A DNA stretch of 64,000 nt from Lolium rigidum (lineage: Eukaryota > Streptophyta > Magnoliopsida > Poales > Poaceae), in contig NC_061514.1 of assembly GCF_022539505.1 (NCBI RefSeq), forward strand, positions 328,831,090 through 328,895,089, written 5' to 3'. The notes beneath the pieces were generated by a model. It was not told the DNA's origin and ran no database searches. It was given only the letters and a program-made list of their open reading frames with translations. Position numbers and translations under genes: made by a program. Shown in pieces: positions 23,751 to 36,200 of the stretch (position 1 is the first letter of the stretch; each line of letters begins with the position of its first letter).

Positions 23751-24395
23751 TTAATGATGCACTCGCAAGAAATAGTATTTGAAGCAAAAGAGAGCATCAA
23801 GAGGCAAATTCAAAACACATTTAAGCCTAACATGCTTCCTATGCATAGGAATCTTGTAAATAAACAAGTTCATGAGGAACAAAGTAACAAGCATAGGAAG
23901 ATAAAACAAGTGTAGCTTCAAAAATTTCAGCACATAGAGAGGTGTTTTAGTAACATGAAAATTTCTACAACCATATTTTCCTCTCTCATAATAACTTTCA
24001 GTAGCATCATGAGCAAACTCAACAATATAACTATCACATAAAGCATTATTATCATGAGTCTCATGCATAAAATTATTACTCTCCACATAGGCATAGTCAA
24101 TTTTATTAGTAATAGTGGGAGCAAATTCAACAAAGTAGCTATCATTATTATTCTCATCAAGTGTAGGAGGCATAGTACAATCACAACAAAATTTACTCTC
24201 CATATTAGGTGGCACCAAAAGACCAATATCATTATCATCATAAATAGGAGGCAAAGTATCATCAAAGAAAAATTTCTCCTCAATGCTTGGGGGACTAAAA
24301 AGATCATGAAAACCAGCTTCCCCAAGCTTAGAACTTTCTATATTATTATCAACAATGGTGTTCAAAGCGTTCATACTAATATTACTACCGAGCAT
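23751..24395 (-). CDS. C: 214-aa ORF with C-terminal membrane segment
   Basis: Open from the ATG at 24395 to a stop at 23751. The N-terminal half is acidic and Asn/Asp-rich. The C-terminal 100 residues read CDSYIVEF, YYERGKYGCRNF, then a hydrophobic run (LHLFYLPMLVTLFLMNLFIY, about residues 159-178), a basic segment MHRKHVRLK and the end KYYFLRVHH. The last 100 residues closely match element B's ORF, so the protein end is conserved between elements. It lies where gag would be. Function is unknown; an envelope-like membrane protein is one speculation because Athila relatives carry an extra ORF with membrane segments. Confidence 0.6.
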   Translation of the reverse strand: MLGSNISMNALNTIVDNNIESSKLGEAGFHDLFSPPSIEEKFFFDDTLPPIYDDNDIGLLVPPNMESKFCCDCTMPPTLDENNNDSYFVEFAPTITNKIDYAYVESNNFMHETHDNNALCDSYIVEFAHDATESYYERGKYGCRNFHVTKTPLYVLKFLKLHLFYLPMLVTLFLMNLFIYKIPMHRKHVRLKCVLNLPLDALFCFKYYFLRVHH

Positions 24396-24621
24396 GCAAA
24401 TAAGATTTCATAGGTTTTTTAATTTTCGCATCAAACCATCCATGTCTTAAATCAGGAAATAGAATAAGAAGCTCATTGTTGTCCATTATGCCAAACTAGT
24501 GTAAACAAGAAACAAAAAGATGCAATTGCAGGATCTAAAGGAAATAGCTTCGAGCACACACACAACGGTAACGAGAAAAGTACTTATGCCGGGACCGGAG
24601 TATGAGAGCCTTTTACCTTTC

Positions 24622-24641
24622 CTCCCCGGCAACGGCGCCGG
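24622..24641 (-). other. C: primer binding site
   Basis: Plus sense CTCCCCGGCAACGGCGCCGG, ten bases from the 5' LTR end. Its reverse complement matches the PBS of A, B and D except for CCG in place of CTG at one end. Confidence 0.75.
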
Positions 24642-24650
24642 AAAAGTGCT

Positions 24651-26364
24651 TGATGTCTACGGGAGCTTCTATTCTTGTAGACAGTGTTGGGCCTCCAAGA
24701 GCGAGAGGTTTGTAGAACAGCGAGCAAGTTTCCCTTAAGTGGATCACCCAAGGTTTATCGATCTCGGGGAGGAAGAGGTCAAAGATATCCCTCTCATGCA
24801 ACCCCGCAACCACAAAGCAAGAAGTCTCTTGTGTCCCCAACACACCTAATAGGTGTACTAGTTCGGCGAAGAGATAGTGAAATACGAGGTGGTATGAATA
24901 AGTAGTAGCAATAGCACCGGAAAAGTGCTTTGCCCGGAGACAGTAAACAAGCAGTAGTAATGCAGCGAGTAGTAACGCGATAAAACGAGTAAACAAGCAG
25001 CGATAGCGATATTTAGGAACAAGGCCTAGGGATTAGACTTTCGCTAGTGGACACTCTCAACATTGATCACATAACAGAATAGATAAATGCATACTCTACA
25101 CTCTCTTGTTGGATGATGAACACATTGCGTAGGATTACACGAACCCTCAATGCCGGAGTTAACAAGCTCCACAATTCAATGTTCATATTTAAATAACCTT
25201 AGAGTGCAAGAAAGATCAATTCGACTAAACCAAGTACTAACATAGCATGCACACTGTCACCTTCATGCTATGTAGGAGGAATATTACACATCAATACTAT
25301 CATAGCAATAGTTAACTTCATAATCTACAAGAGATCATAATCATAGCATAAACCAAGTACTAACACGGATGCACACACTGTCACCATTACACCGTGAAGG
25401 AGGAATAAAACTACTTTAATAACATTGCTAGAGTAGCACATAGATAAATTGTGATACAAAATACATTGCAATCATAAAGAGATATAAATAAGCACTTCAC
25501 TGTGCCATTCATAACAGTGAGTAAGTATTCTGTGAAATATAGCCTAAGAGACCCACACGGTGCACACACTGTCACCTTTACACACGTGGGACAAGGAGTC
25601 TCCGGAGATCACATAAGTAAAACTCACTTGACTAGCATAATGACATCTAGATTACAAGCATCATCATATGAATCTCAATCATGTAAGGCAGCTCATGAGA
25701 TTATTGTATTGAAGCACATAGGATAGAGATGAACCACATAGCTACCGGTACAGCCCCGAGCCTCGATGGAGAACTACTCCCTCTTCATGGGAGCAGACAG
25801 CGGTGATGAAGATGGCGGTGGAGATGGCAGCGGTGTCGATGGAGAAGCCTTCCGGGGGCACTTCCCCGATCCGGCAGGGTGCCGGAACAGAGACTCCTGT
25901 CCCCCAGATCTTGGCTTCGCGATGGCGGCGGCTCTGGAAGGTTTTCCGTATCGTGGTTTTTCGCATCAGGGGTTTCGCGACGGAGGCTTTAAGTAGGCGG
26001 AAGGGCAACGTGGGGGGGCCACACGGGGGCCCCACACCACAGGTCGGCGTGGCCAAGGGCTGGGCCGCGCTGCCCTATGGTGGCAGCCCCTCGTGGCCCC
26101 ACTTCGTATCCCTTTCGGTCTTCTGGAAGGTTCGTGGCAAAATAGGACCCTGGGACTTGATTTCGTCCAATTCTGAGAATATTTCGTTACTATGATTTCT
26201 GAAACCAAAAACAGACGAAACAAGAATCGGCACTTCGGCATCTTGTTAATAGGTTAGTTCCAGAAAATGCACGAATATGACATAAAGTGTGCATAAAACA
26301 TGTAGGTATCATCAATAATATGGCATGGAACATAAGAAATTATCGATACGTCGGAGGCGTATCA
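24651..26364 (-). repeat. C: 5' LTR (right)
   Basis: 1,714 bp, TGATGTCTACGGGAGC to GTCGGAGGCGTATCA in plus sense, followed by GCCTC. Compared with the left LTR, differences cluster at CAG/CTG sites. Confidence 0.92.
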
Positions 26365-27154
26365 GCCTCTACTAGCAACGGAGAGCATGCAAGAACATAA
26401 TTAACATATATGATAGATTGATAATCAACTTGACATAGTATTCAATATTAATCGGATCCCAACAAACACAACTTGTAGGATTACAAATAGATGATCTTGA
26501 TCATGATAGGCAGCTCACAAGATCTAACATGATAGCACAATGGGGAGAAGACAACCATCTAGCTACTGCTATGGACCCATAGTCCAGGGGTGGACTACTC
26601 ACACATCGATCCGGAGGCGATCATGACGATGAAGAGACCTCCGGGAGATGATTCCCCTCTCCGGCAGGGTGCCGGAGGCGATCTCCTGAATCCCACGAGA
26701 TGGGATTGGCGGCGGCGGCGTCTCAGTAAGGTTTTCCGTATCGTGGCTCTCGGTACTGGGGGTTTCACGATGAAGGCTTTAAGTAGGCGGAAGGGCAGGT
26801 CAGGGAGCGTCATGAGGGACCCACACAATAGGGCCGTGCGGCCAGGGCCCAGGCCGCGCCGCCCTGGCGTGTCGTCGCCCCGTGGCCCCACTTCGTTTCC
26901 TCTTCGGACTTCTGGAAGCTTCGTGGAAAAATAGGACCCTGGGCGTTGATTTCGTCCAATTCCGAGAATATTTCCTTACTAGGATTTCTGAAACCAAAAA
27001 CAGCAGAAAACAGCAACTAGCTCTTCGGCATCTCGTCAATAGGTTAGTGCCGAAAAATGCATAAATATGACATATAATGTGTATAAAACATGTGAGTATC
27101 ATCAATAAAGTAGCATGGAACATAAGAAATTATAGATACGTTTGGGACGTATCA

Positions 27155-27770
27155 AGCATCCCCAAGCTTAGTTCCTACTCGCCCTCGAGTAGGTAAACGA
27201 TAACAAAGATAATTTCTGAAGTAACATGCTATCATAATCTCGATCATACTATTGTAAAGCATATGAGATGAATGCAGCGATTCGAAGCAATGATGAAGAT
27301 AATAAGTAAACAAATGAATCATATAGCAAAGACTTTTTATGAATAATACTTTCAAGACAAGCATCAATAAGACTTGCATAAGAGTTACTCATAAAGCAAT
27401 AAATTCAAAGTAAAGGCATTGAAGTAACACAAATGAAGATATAAGTTTCAGCGGTTGCTTTCAACTTCAACATGTATATCTCATGGATAATTGTCAACAC
27501 AAAGTAATATAACAAGTGCAATAGGTAAACATGTAAGAATCAATGCACACAGTTGATACAAGTGTTTGCTTCTAAGATAGAAAGAATAGGCAAACTGACT
27601 CAACAATAAAGTAGAAGAAAGGCCCTTCGCAGAGGGAAGCATGGATTACTATATTTGTGCTAGAGCTTTTCATTTTGAAAACAAGAAACAATTTTGTCAA
27701 CGGTAGTAATAAATCATATGTGTTATGTATAAGATATCTTATAAGTTGCAAGCCTCATGCATAGTATACC
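27155..27770 (-). other. A: noncoding 3' half, first block
   Basis: Colinear with 21148-21760 of C; broken by the CACTA at 27774 and resumed at 33063. No ORF. Confidence 0.75.
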
Positions 27771-27773
27771 AAT

Positions 27774-30700
27774 CACTACAGGAAATCCGGTCTATTGCAA
27801 CAATAATTATTGCAACGGCCAGTTTTCGTTGCAATAGAATGCAATATTGCCACGAAACCCCCATTCGTGGTGATAGCCTCCACATATTTCCACAATTTAG
27901 TTTTGTCGTAGTAGCTACATTTTTTGTTGCAGAAGAGGGCGGTTATTGCAACAAAACATAGCGACGTTGTAATATGGTGCTCCTATTGCGACAATTACGC
28001 TTCGTTGCATAAGCTTGCCACCTTGTTGCAATAGAAACTACCTAATGCAACAAAAGCATAAACTTGTGGTATTATTTGAAAAGATATTGCAACATTTTCC
28101 CATGTTGCGCTAAGTACTCACATTGTTGCAAAAAATAGCTTGTATTGCAACAAAATACTAATTTGTCGTAATACTAGTATTTTGCCTCAAACCCATTTCG
28201 TTGCAATAGTTTTTTCTTGTGTTCAGAAATTATGTCTGAATTATAGATTACAATAGTTTTTTTCTTGTGCTATCAGCTGTTTACTGAATCTTCATGTCAA
28301 ATTTAAGAGTGAAATAATTCACTTTATATTGATTCAGGGTTACTACATATCATATCACTACACACTTGTTCTATAGCTCTTTCTCTTTTCTATGGAACAG
28401 ATTGTCCTATAGCATTTCATATGTTTATAATAGCAGCCCTGACATGTTTGTAAAACTTTCAGAGGCAACAAGCCTTGTTGGATTTTTCCAGTTAGTTCAT
28501 CAGATGAGGTAATTTTCAGTTATAGCATACATTACTTCCCATGTCTGTGCCTATATTGAGAGTATTGGGATTGAGACGTATATGCAGTACCTAAATAATG
28601 CAGTACCTAAAGCAGTTGGTCCCTAATTTTGCCTGGTAACACAAGTACGGTGCAAACACTGATCCTCGATGCACGCCAAATCAAATCCGATGAGTAGAAC
28701 GCAAGGAGTAACGAAATCTGTCCCAGACAGATGAAATTGCACACAGGGCCTCACTTTGTCATTCGCGATGAGGAGGACGCACCGCCGTTGAAGAACCCTA
28801 GCGGCGGCGTTGTAAGACGAGGGAAGAGTGGCCACGGCGTCAAAGACGAAGGACGGGAGGAGCTGCCGTTGGCACTTTTGTTTTTTTCCTTAATGTCTAA
28901 TTTGACCCTCAGCCCAAAGTGTAATAAAGATTTTTTTAATAGTAAAATTCACGTACGGTAACTGAACTTGTCTGAAAAGTTCAAATTGGTCACTGAACTC
29001 TGAAAACAAATTATGCTAGTAGACAAACTTGTTCCGGCATACGATCACTGGGACGCATTGGCTACGTATTCTGCTGACGTGGTGCGGTGGGGCTCAGTAT
29101 TTGGCAGTTTGACGGATTGAGCGTGCGCATCAGGAAAGTTTCACGGTTTTTTTGAAAGATAAACATACCAGTACGATTGGTGGCAAGTTAGCAACTCGGA
29201 GATAATTCCCCAATCGCCCTGCTCCAATCCCTAACCCTGCTCTTCTGGGAGGCGGCCCCGATTCATAGCTATTGTCGCAATATTTGCGTGAGGTAGCTTG
29301 ATCGGTGGCGGCGGCATCGGCGCCCTCTCCAGAGCCAACTCAATCGGCAGCGGTGGCGTCTCCCTGGCTGGCACCAGCTCGCCAGATGTGTGTTCGCTAG
29401 CTGCAGCTGCGTGCAGGTCGCCGAGGGTGGAGATGAGTTGTTCAGTCGATGGAGGGCGGAGGCGCAACTGTGTGCACGCTAGCTGACACTGCGATTTTTA
29501 TACTGACGGAGACACGTGCGGGATCACGATCGATCCATCTCCAAGACGGCGTGACGACACGAAGTGTTTCCATCCTTACAGCATCATGACGGCGTCAACA
29601 CAACGAACAACACCGCTGACGGTAATTCACTTCCTATCTCCTCCCATCCAAGAACTGTACAACTAGATCGCGGGCGGCAGAAATAATTTTAGTAACATTA
29701 TTTTTAGCAGCATATATATTTCATATTGCTCAGAAATATTATTTTTCAAATTTATTTTTTACTGCAAACATTCTCTCCAAAAAGAATTACTTTCCCACCA
29801 CCTAATTAGTGTTTACACAAAAAAAATCAAACCTCCCGCTAAACGCCCGAATATTTTTGTTCCCACCAAAAAAGTAGCCTATTTAACCTTCCCGGTAAAG
29901 GCACCTGACAACTACTCCCGATTAATACTGTAGCGAAATCACAGGGTCATCACGGTGGCGATTGGATCTGAGGTCTCGTCTTCGTCGGTGCTCACGGTGT
30001 CATCGCGGCGTCAACACACCACCGCCGATCGGGAGTACAATATCTCAGGTTATTTTCTTCCAATCCCCTCCCATCGTCATCAGGCTCCTCCACATCGCCC
30101 ACTCACACGAACCACGCGTTTCAGCGCCGCCGCTACCGCCTGCCACCAGCGGAGCCGTTGTCGCGCTGCCCCATGTCGCCGCTATGCCCTGTATTGTCGG
30201 GGATGGCCGCCGCTCTGCCTCTAGTGCCGTTGCCGTGCTGCCCCGCGCTGCCCCACGCCGCCACCCTACCCTCAAATGCGCCTGGGAATGTTGTCGCGCT
30301 GCCACTGCCCTCGACTCCGTCAACAACCTGGCGCAAGGGGCGGAGGCAGGGGCGAGCAGGAGCGAGACCAATCGATCGAATCCGCAGTAGCTACTGGTAT
30401 GTGCGCTAATGGCCGGAGATTAGCACTAATTAGCCCATGATCAGTTGATTTAGATTAAAGCCCTGTAGCCCATCTCTCCATGCATAGGGCCTTAGTTTTC
30501 CTGGAATTAGCAGATGGATCGTGCCTTCTTGGGTTGCTTGAACCGTGCCTCCCCATGAATTAGCAGGACGTCGCTGTCACATTGTAATATTTTGCTAATG
30601 ATCTATATTTGGAGATTACAATAGAAAAATCTGTAGTACTATGTGTGTGATTACATTAGAAAAATCTAGTCTCACAAGTAAATCGAGTCTGACTAGTTGT

Positions 30701-33062
30701 AGATTGATGAATGCTTGTACTGAATCCTTTTCTGATTGGTGAATCATTGTATTAGATGCTCAACATGGATTCTAACTTTAATCCTTTTTTGATTGGACAT
30801 TGTACTCCCAATGATTTTACTGAATCTAGTCTCAACATGTATGTGGTTTATTCTCATCTGAACTGAAATAATGTTCATCTGAACTGAAGCATGTTCAGTA
30901 CTCATCTAATATATGTTTTTGTCATTAGAAGTTCAGCATATCTTCGCACATAAAAAGGTCATTGGTGTTCGTACAGTACACATGCTTCTGCTTCAAAGCA
31001 TGTTCAACATTTTTGTTTTTGATGATTGGTAATTGAATTTGTGATGATTCTAACTGAAAAGGTGTGCTTAATGCATGTTCTGGATTAAAGCGTGCTTCTG
31101 ACCATTTTGTACATTGTGAGTTTGTAATCTTTTATAATTCCAACATGACACTATCCAGATGCTTGTGCTTGCCTTCACAAATGGAAATTCAATGTGTGAT
31201 AATAACTATGTGATGACAGACTTCTCTTGTTTATAAGATGCTTTCAAATTCTTGTATAATGGTACCAGGATGATGACCTGCTGTCCAAATACTCTGTAAA
31301 ATCTCCATGTGCCTGCAATCATACTATGGAACTCTGAATAGTTTTGTCATCTATTTGACTAAAGCAATGTTAGGATGCCTTAAGTAACTTTATAATTTTC
31401 TCCTTTGGTTAGGCCATAGATGCACACGGAATCCTGCCAGTAGGTGATTCATGCTTTGGACCTGTGCCTTTTCTATATGTAATGCTACCTCTTCAAGGTA
31501 GTTTGGCTTGACACGACTAGTTAGTAAGAGAGCCACGCGTAGGCGCTAAGATAAGGTTTCTGAAAAATATTTGACAGTTATGTGCATTACTCGAATCCGA
31601 GGTGTTATGTTCTCTTTGTGGTACCTACGGTGGAAACAAAATATGATCCATTCAGCTTGTCTATATTTTGTTGGACAGGCATACTATCATAGTCATTCTT
31701 GCATCCTTTTATTCAAAAAACTCAACTGGCTGCATATTAAGCAAGAGAAATAATACAAGACGTTCTAAAAGATTGTTTCCAATATATTGAAGTGCTAAAG
31801 TATGCCTGCTTTACGTTTTGTGTTTTTTTTTTCTGAATATGACTCAATTTCTGATCGTACCTACTCAAGGGCACAAGGATGAGTTCACGGTGGATTCTGC
31901 TGGTACACAACATATTTACTTCTTGATCAAATATATGAATGTGCACATCAAATATGGTTTGTTAATGCTATGTCCCTTTATTATTTTTGTGTGCAGTAAG
32001 GAAAGGCTTTGTTGTCTTAACAAAGATGCAAACCCAGATCTGGTAAATTGTTTATCTCACTTAAGTTGTCCATAGCATTTGCTATAATGCATAAAATCCT
32101 TGTATGGGTTAAATTGCTAAATCTTCAATATTGCTAAATCTTGTACAGGTACTCAAGGACAATCTGACACTCCAATATCTGCTAATGACATGTGTGCCCT
32201 GGATGTTGTGATAATAAATTGCTACCACATTTTTTCTGCATGTTGTGATAACTATTTGGCGCCACGGAATAAAACTTTGTTGAAATAGAGTATCGTCACA
32301 AAAACTTCAAATTGTGGCGGTAGCTTCTTGCTACAAATATTTTGGATGCTGCAATAAGTATGTAGCGCCACAACAATGTATTTTGTTGAAATAGAGTATC
32401 TCCACAAAAAGTTCACATTGTCGCAGTAACTTCTTGCTACAAGTATTTTTCCCGTTGCGATAAGTATTTGGCGCCACGAAACTGGATTTTATTGAAATAG
32501 AGTATCGCCACGAAATGTTAAAATTGTCGCAATACCTTCCTGCCACAAATTTTTTTTACCTTTGCCATACCTATTTATCGCGACGAGTGGAATGATTGTC
32601 GCCACAAGTTAATACCACGAGGGTAGCGATCCGTGGCAAATGGCTAATGCTACAAACTAGTAGATGTTGCCATAGGTTATCGCCATGGCTTGGTATTGCC
32701 ACAAAAGAGAGTGTGCCACGAAACGTAGATCGTTGGTATAGGTTATTGCCACAAATGTATATCACCACAAACTGGCAAACGCCACGACACGGTAGCATGT
32801 TGCGACAAGCTATCTCCACAAACCAAATTGTGGAGATAAGTGAGTGCTGCCACGGAAAAACATGTGGCAACTTCCCACATAGTTGTTGCAATAGATCACT
32901 TTGTTGCCACAATCGCGTTTTCGTTGCAAAAGCCTATTACCATACATGTAATTGCAACGCTTGCCAACGAACGTCATTTCGTGGCAATACGTGCTTATTG
33001 CCACAAAACGGCATCTATCGCGACAATTATTTTTGTTGCAATAGAACCGATTCCTTGTAGTG
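27774..33062. mobile_element. Non-autonomous CACTA transposon (5.3 kb)
   Basis: The ends are CACTACAGGAAATCCGGTCT and, inverted, CACTACAAGGAATCGGTTCT, with similarity continuing into TATTGCAACAA. The 3-bp target AAT lies on both sides (27771-27773, 33063-33065), and the empty site is seen in sister element C at about 21759-21766 (TACTAATAGTGC). Both ends carry dense subterminal repeats (TTGCAACAA, TTGCGACAA, TTGCCACAA; about 27790-28215 and 32225-33060), as in CACTA elements. No transposase reading frame was recognised in the 4 kb interior. Confidence 0.93.
28216..32224. other. CACTA interior without recognised gene
   Basis: A 5' part with TCACTGAACTC-type repeats (28940-29010), a GC-rich stretch with short overlapping ORFs on both strands (about 29940-30400), and a long AT-rich intron-like part (30420-32200). 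It could be captured host promoter, exon and intron sequence, a common CACTA habit, but no domain could be read. Confidence 0.4.
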
Positions 33063-33290
33063 AATAGTGCTCGCACCTTGTCCTAATTAGCTTGGATTAA
33101 CATGGATTATCATTGCATAGCATATGTTTCAACCAAGTGTCACAAAGGGGTACCTCTATGCCGCCTGTACAAAGGTCTAAGGAGAATGTTCGCATTGGAT
33201 TTCTCGCTTTTGATTATTCTCAACTTAGACATCCATACCGGGACAACATAGACAACAGATAATGGACTCCTCTTTAATGCATAAGCATTC
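33063..33290 (-). other. A: noncoding 3' half, second block
   Basis: Resumes exactly where 27770 stopped (AATAGTGCTCGCACC) and runs to the CATTC target of E. Colinear with C from about 21762 to 21976. Confidence 0.8.
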
Positions 33291-36200
33291 TGTCACACCC
33301 CAACTTTTGTAACCTTGTATAACTGTCCAGAGTATAAAAATTAGGGGGAACAAATTTTTTTTTTTCTAAAGACTAACCAAGATGAATTGCCTTGATCAGT
33401 TCATAGATGAATTGTCTTGATCTGCTTGTAGATGTATTTTCTTGGTTTGCTTGTTGAAAATTGTCTGGAGCCACCCCCAAGAACAAGATCTCTAGTAATA
33501 AAACAATTTAGCAGTTCACTTAATAAAACATGTGTGTGGCCCTAGTAAATTCTTTTTCCTTCCACTAACAATCCATAAAACCCTATGCTTGGTGTTTTCC
33601 CCATAAGTACCTCAACACACAATTTCTAGTCTCCAGAAAAATAGTGAAGCTATGGTAACTCTTGCATTACCTTAACCTTCTCTTTTTCAAATAATTGAAC
33701 CTTTTGACCTAAACCCCCAAAACCACTTTTTGTTTTATAACTCAAAAATTCAAAGGATTTTGTCAAAAACCATTCTTTTAAAATTTGACTATGATCACCT
33801 TTGATCATGGTATCACAAAAGAGTTTATAAAAAGGCATAGTTTTATTTTGGCACAAAGTTTTACCAAATGTCTTACACTTCTATGTGTAACTTTTAAAAT
33901 ATTATAAATACTATTCTGGTTTCCTAAAATAAAATGGAATGACACATATTTTATCCTTTTTCAACTATGGATCATTCTAGTTTTCTAAAAACCCTTAACC
34001 ATTTGAAAAGTTTCCAAGTAATCCTACCAAATCAAATACATAGACGCCAAATTTAAGGCTATTTGATCTCTGATCAGATATCCATGGTATTGTCTTTACC
34101 AATAATACATCCCACATATCCATCTTTCAAGAGCACAACTCCATCCAGTCTTGACCTTGGAAACAATTTGGTCCTTTGTACAACTAGTAACTACTCTCTT
34201 TTAGCATCTCTATCCCTTCAAGATAATCCTGCTTGGCCTAACAATATTGTGTCTTGATGACCTCTTTGGTATTATCTTGCCTAAGACCCACTCCTTGTAA
34301 TCCATGCAAAATCACTATGTGTTGAGCCTGGACCAAGTCTAAGACTTTATGTCTTGGGTGATTGGAAATCTCCCAAAAATATCACCACTTCCTCTACCAT
34401 TTTTTTTTCTCTCTCTCTCTCTCTCTTCATGAATCAAGTGAACATCATCACCATCACCACCGTAACCTTTCTTCTTCTTTTTTTTGTTGTTTCCTTTCCA
34501 AACCTTGCAACTTGCTGCAAAACCTTGACAATACAAGATAATTGAACTCCCCACACTCACCATCCACTCCCTCTCTCTTTTCCTTACCCCTCCCTCCAAA
34601 ACTCTAGCTAGGAGAGAATCCTCTCTCTTTCTCTTCACATGAACGGGCCATCCTCTTTTGGCACAACCTGGTGCAGCACCTCTGGTCCGGCCCTAGGCCA
34701 CCAAAGACACCACCCTGGGCCCTCTTTTTTCTCTCCAAAACGATCCCTAAACCCAACCAGGCCGCATGCCCGACCGAGGCCATGTTCTGGAACCCAACCC
34801 TTGACAAAAACGGCACCATCCTGCCAGGAGAAACCCTCCCGCTCGAACCTCTCCTTCTCCCACGCCTGCAGCTGACGTATGCCCTCCTACGTCACGCCCC
34901 AGCACCGCCCCAACGTCAGCAAAGCGACGCTCATTGGCCAAAGCCTTCCCGCACGCCCATCATTGGCCGTAGTCACCGCCCACACCCCGCCCGCTCGGCT
35001 ATAAGAAGCCCGCCCCTGCACACTCTCCTCTCCACTCCACACCACTCCTCCCCCTCCCAGTACTCCCCCAGGGGCACCGAAGCCCTCCCATCCACCGCTG
35101 CTCGCCGCGGAGGCTGCCCACCGTGGTCGCCGTGGGTGGCCGGTTGGTTGGCGACGCTGCTGGCCACCCCCTTCTCCCTCCTTCCTTCCACCGCGTTGGC
35201 CCCGTCCTGCTCAACCTAACCCTACCCTCTGCGCCGCCCAGGTCCACCGGAGGTCGCCGCCGTCGCCATGACCCGTGGACAGCTGGGAGGAGGTCGCTCA
35301 CGGGAGGAGCCGTGGAGGGCGAAGGAGGCGCCCCCAAGCCGTCCCTGGTCCGCCCCAAGCCACCACCGCCCGCCGGAGGTTCGCCGCCGTCCGCTGCAGC
35401 CCACCGGTGAGCCCCCGACCTCCGCCTTTCTTCTCTGCAGCGCCGCGTGCTCGTGCATGGCAGCGGAAGGGAGACGACCTCCCGATCGAAGCGTTGCATG
35501 GCCCTGGGCCACGTCGGCCATGCAGCTGGGCCCCGCATTGGGCCCTCTCTCTCTCCCCTTTTTCATTTTGTTTTTTTCTCCCTCCCTCCACCTGGACAAT
35601 CCACCTGGGCTAGCCCAATCTTCCCACCCCTGCGCGGCCCGGGATTTTCCCGCCCGAGTTGAAATTTGAATTTTGCTGTTAAATTGTATTAAAACCAGAG
35701 GCATTCAAATGAGGATATCTCGAGATCTACTAACCCAAATCCAATGAAACCAATCGCATTAGATCACAAATTTTATTATATTTTCAATGCCACTGGCCCC
35801 ATATTTTTACGATTTTTGTACGATTTTTAATGTATTAAACATGATCACTGGTTATTGTTTAGTATTTCTAATTTCTCAATTTGAAAAATTAACCTTTTTG
35901 AGTGAATCCAATTTTGTTAGCCTCTTTTTAGTACTGACCATCTAGAATAATTAGTGTTAGACCCTTTTCATAACTTTTGGTTACTATTTGTGCTAAGTGT
36001 GTGTCACATGAAATGTTGTACCAAAACTTTTGTTTATTTAAAATCTTTAGCCAACCCTTTTTATTTAAAAATGGTCAACCTATGTTTATTCTTGCAAAAC
36101 AAAACCTCTGCAACTTAACCTTAGTTCCATTGTTTGGCTTAAGTCTTCAAATGGTGTGGCTTATCATTTACTTCCTATTCTTAGTAGTGTTTTGTAAACA

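Larger units (their letters stand above)
19436..26364 (-). mobile_element. Element C: non-autonomous LTR retrotransposon, 6.9 kb
   Basis: Inserted in the left LTR of A with target duplication GCCTC (19431-19435 and 26365-26369). It has two LTRs of about 1.71 kb, a primer binding site, one 214-codon ORF and a 2.6-kb noncoding 3' half colinear with A, B and D. There is no gag, protease or polymerase. The first base is C where T is expected (CGATG for TGATG), fitting the CAG/CTG artefact described in the findings. Confidence 0.92.
18621..27154 (-). repeat. A: 3' LTR (left), split by element C
   Basis: LTR pieces are 18621-19435 and 26370-27154, total about 1,600 bp, interrupted by C. In element orientation it starts TGATACGTCCCAAACGTATC and ends ACACGCCATCA. 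The internal boundary is the polypurine-like GCATCCCCAAGCTTAG (plus sense, from 27156). Confidence 0.9.

Noticed and set aside
26590..26934. Repeated ORF MDYSHIDPEAIMTMKRPPGD (also at 56462-56806)
   Set aside because: It recurs because both copies are the same LTR segment of A; it is antisense to the element and has no independent support.
29955..30409. Overlapping ORFs in the GC-rich part of the CACTA
   Set aside because: Open frames on both strands, low complexity, no recognisable domain.
34639..35704. Several 95-182 aa ORFs in the GC-rich leader of element E
   Set aside because: They overlap on both strands in a promoter/leader region of an LTR and look like composition effects.
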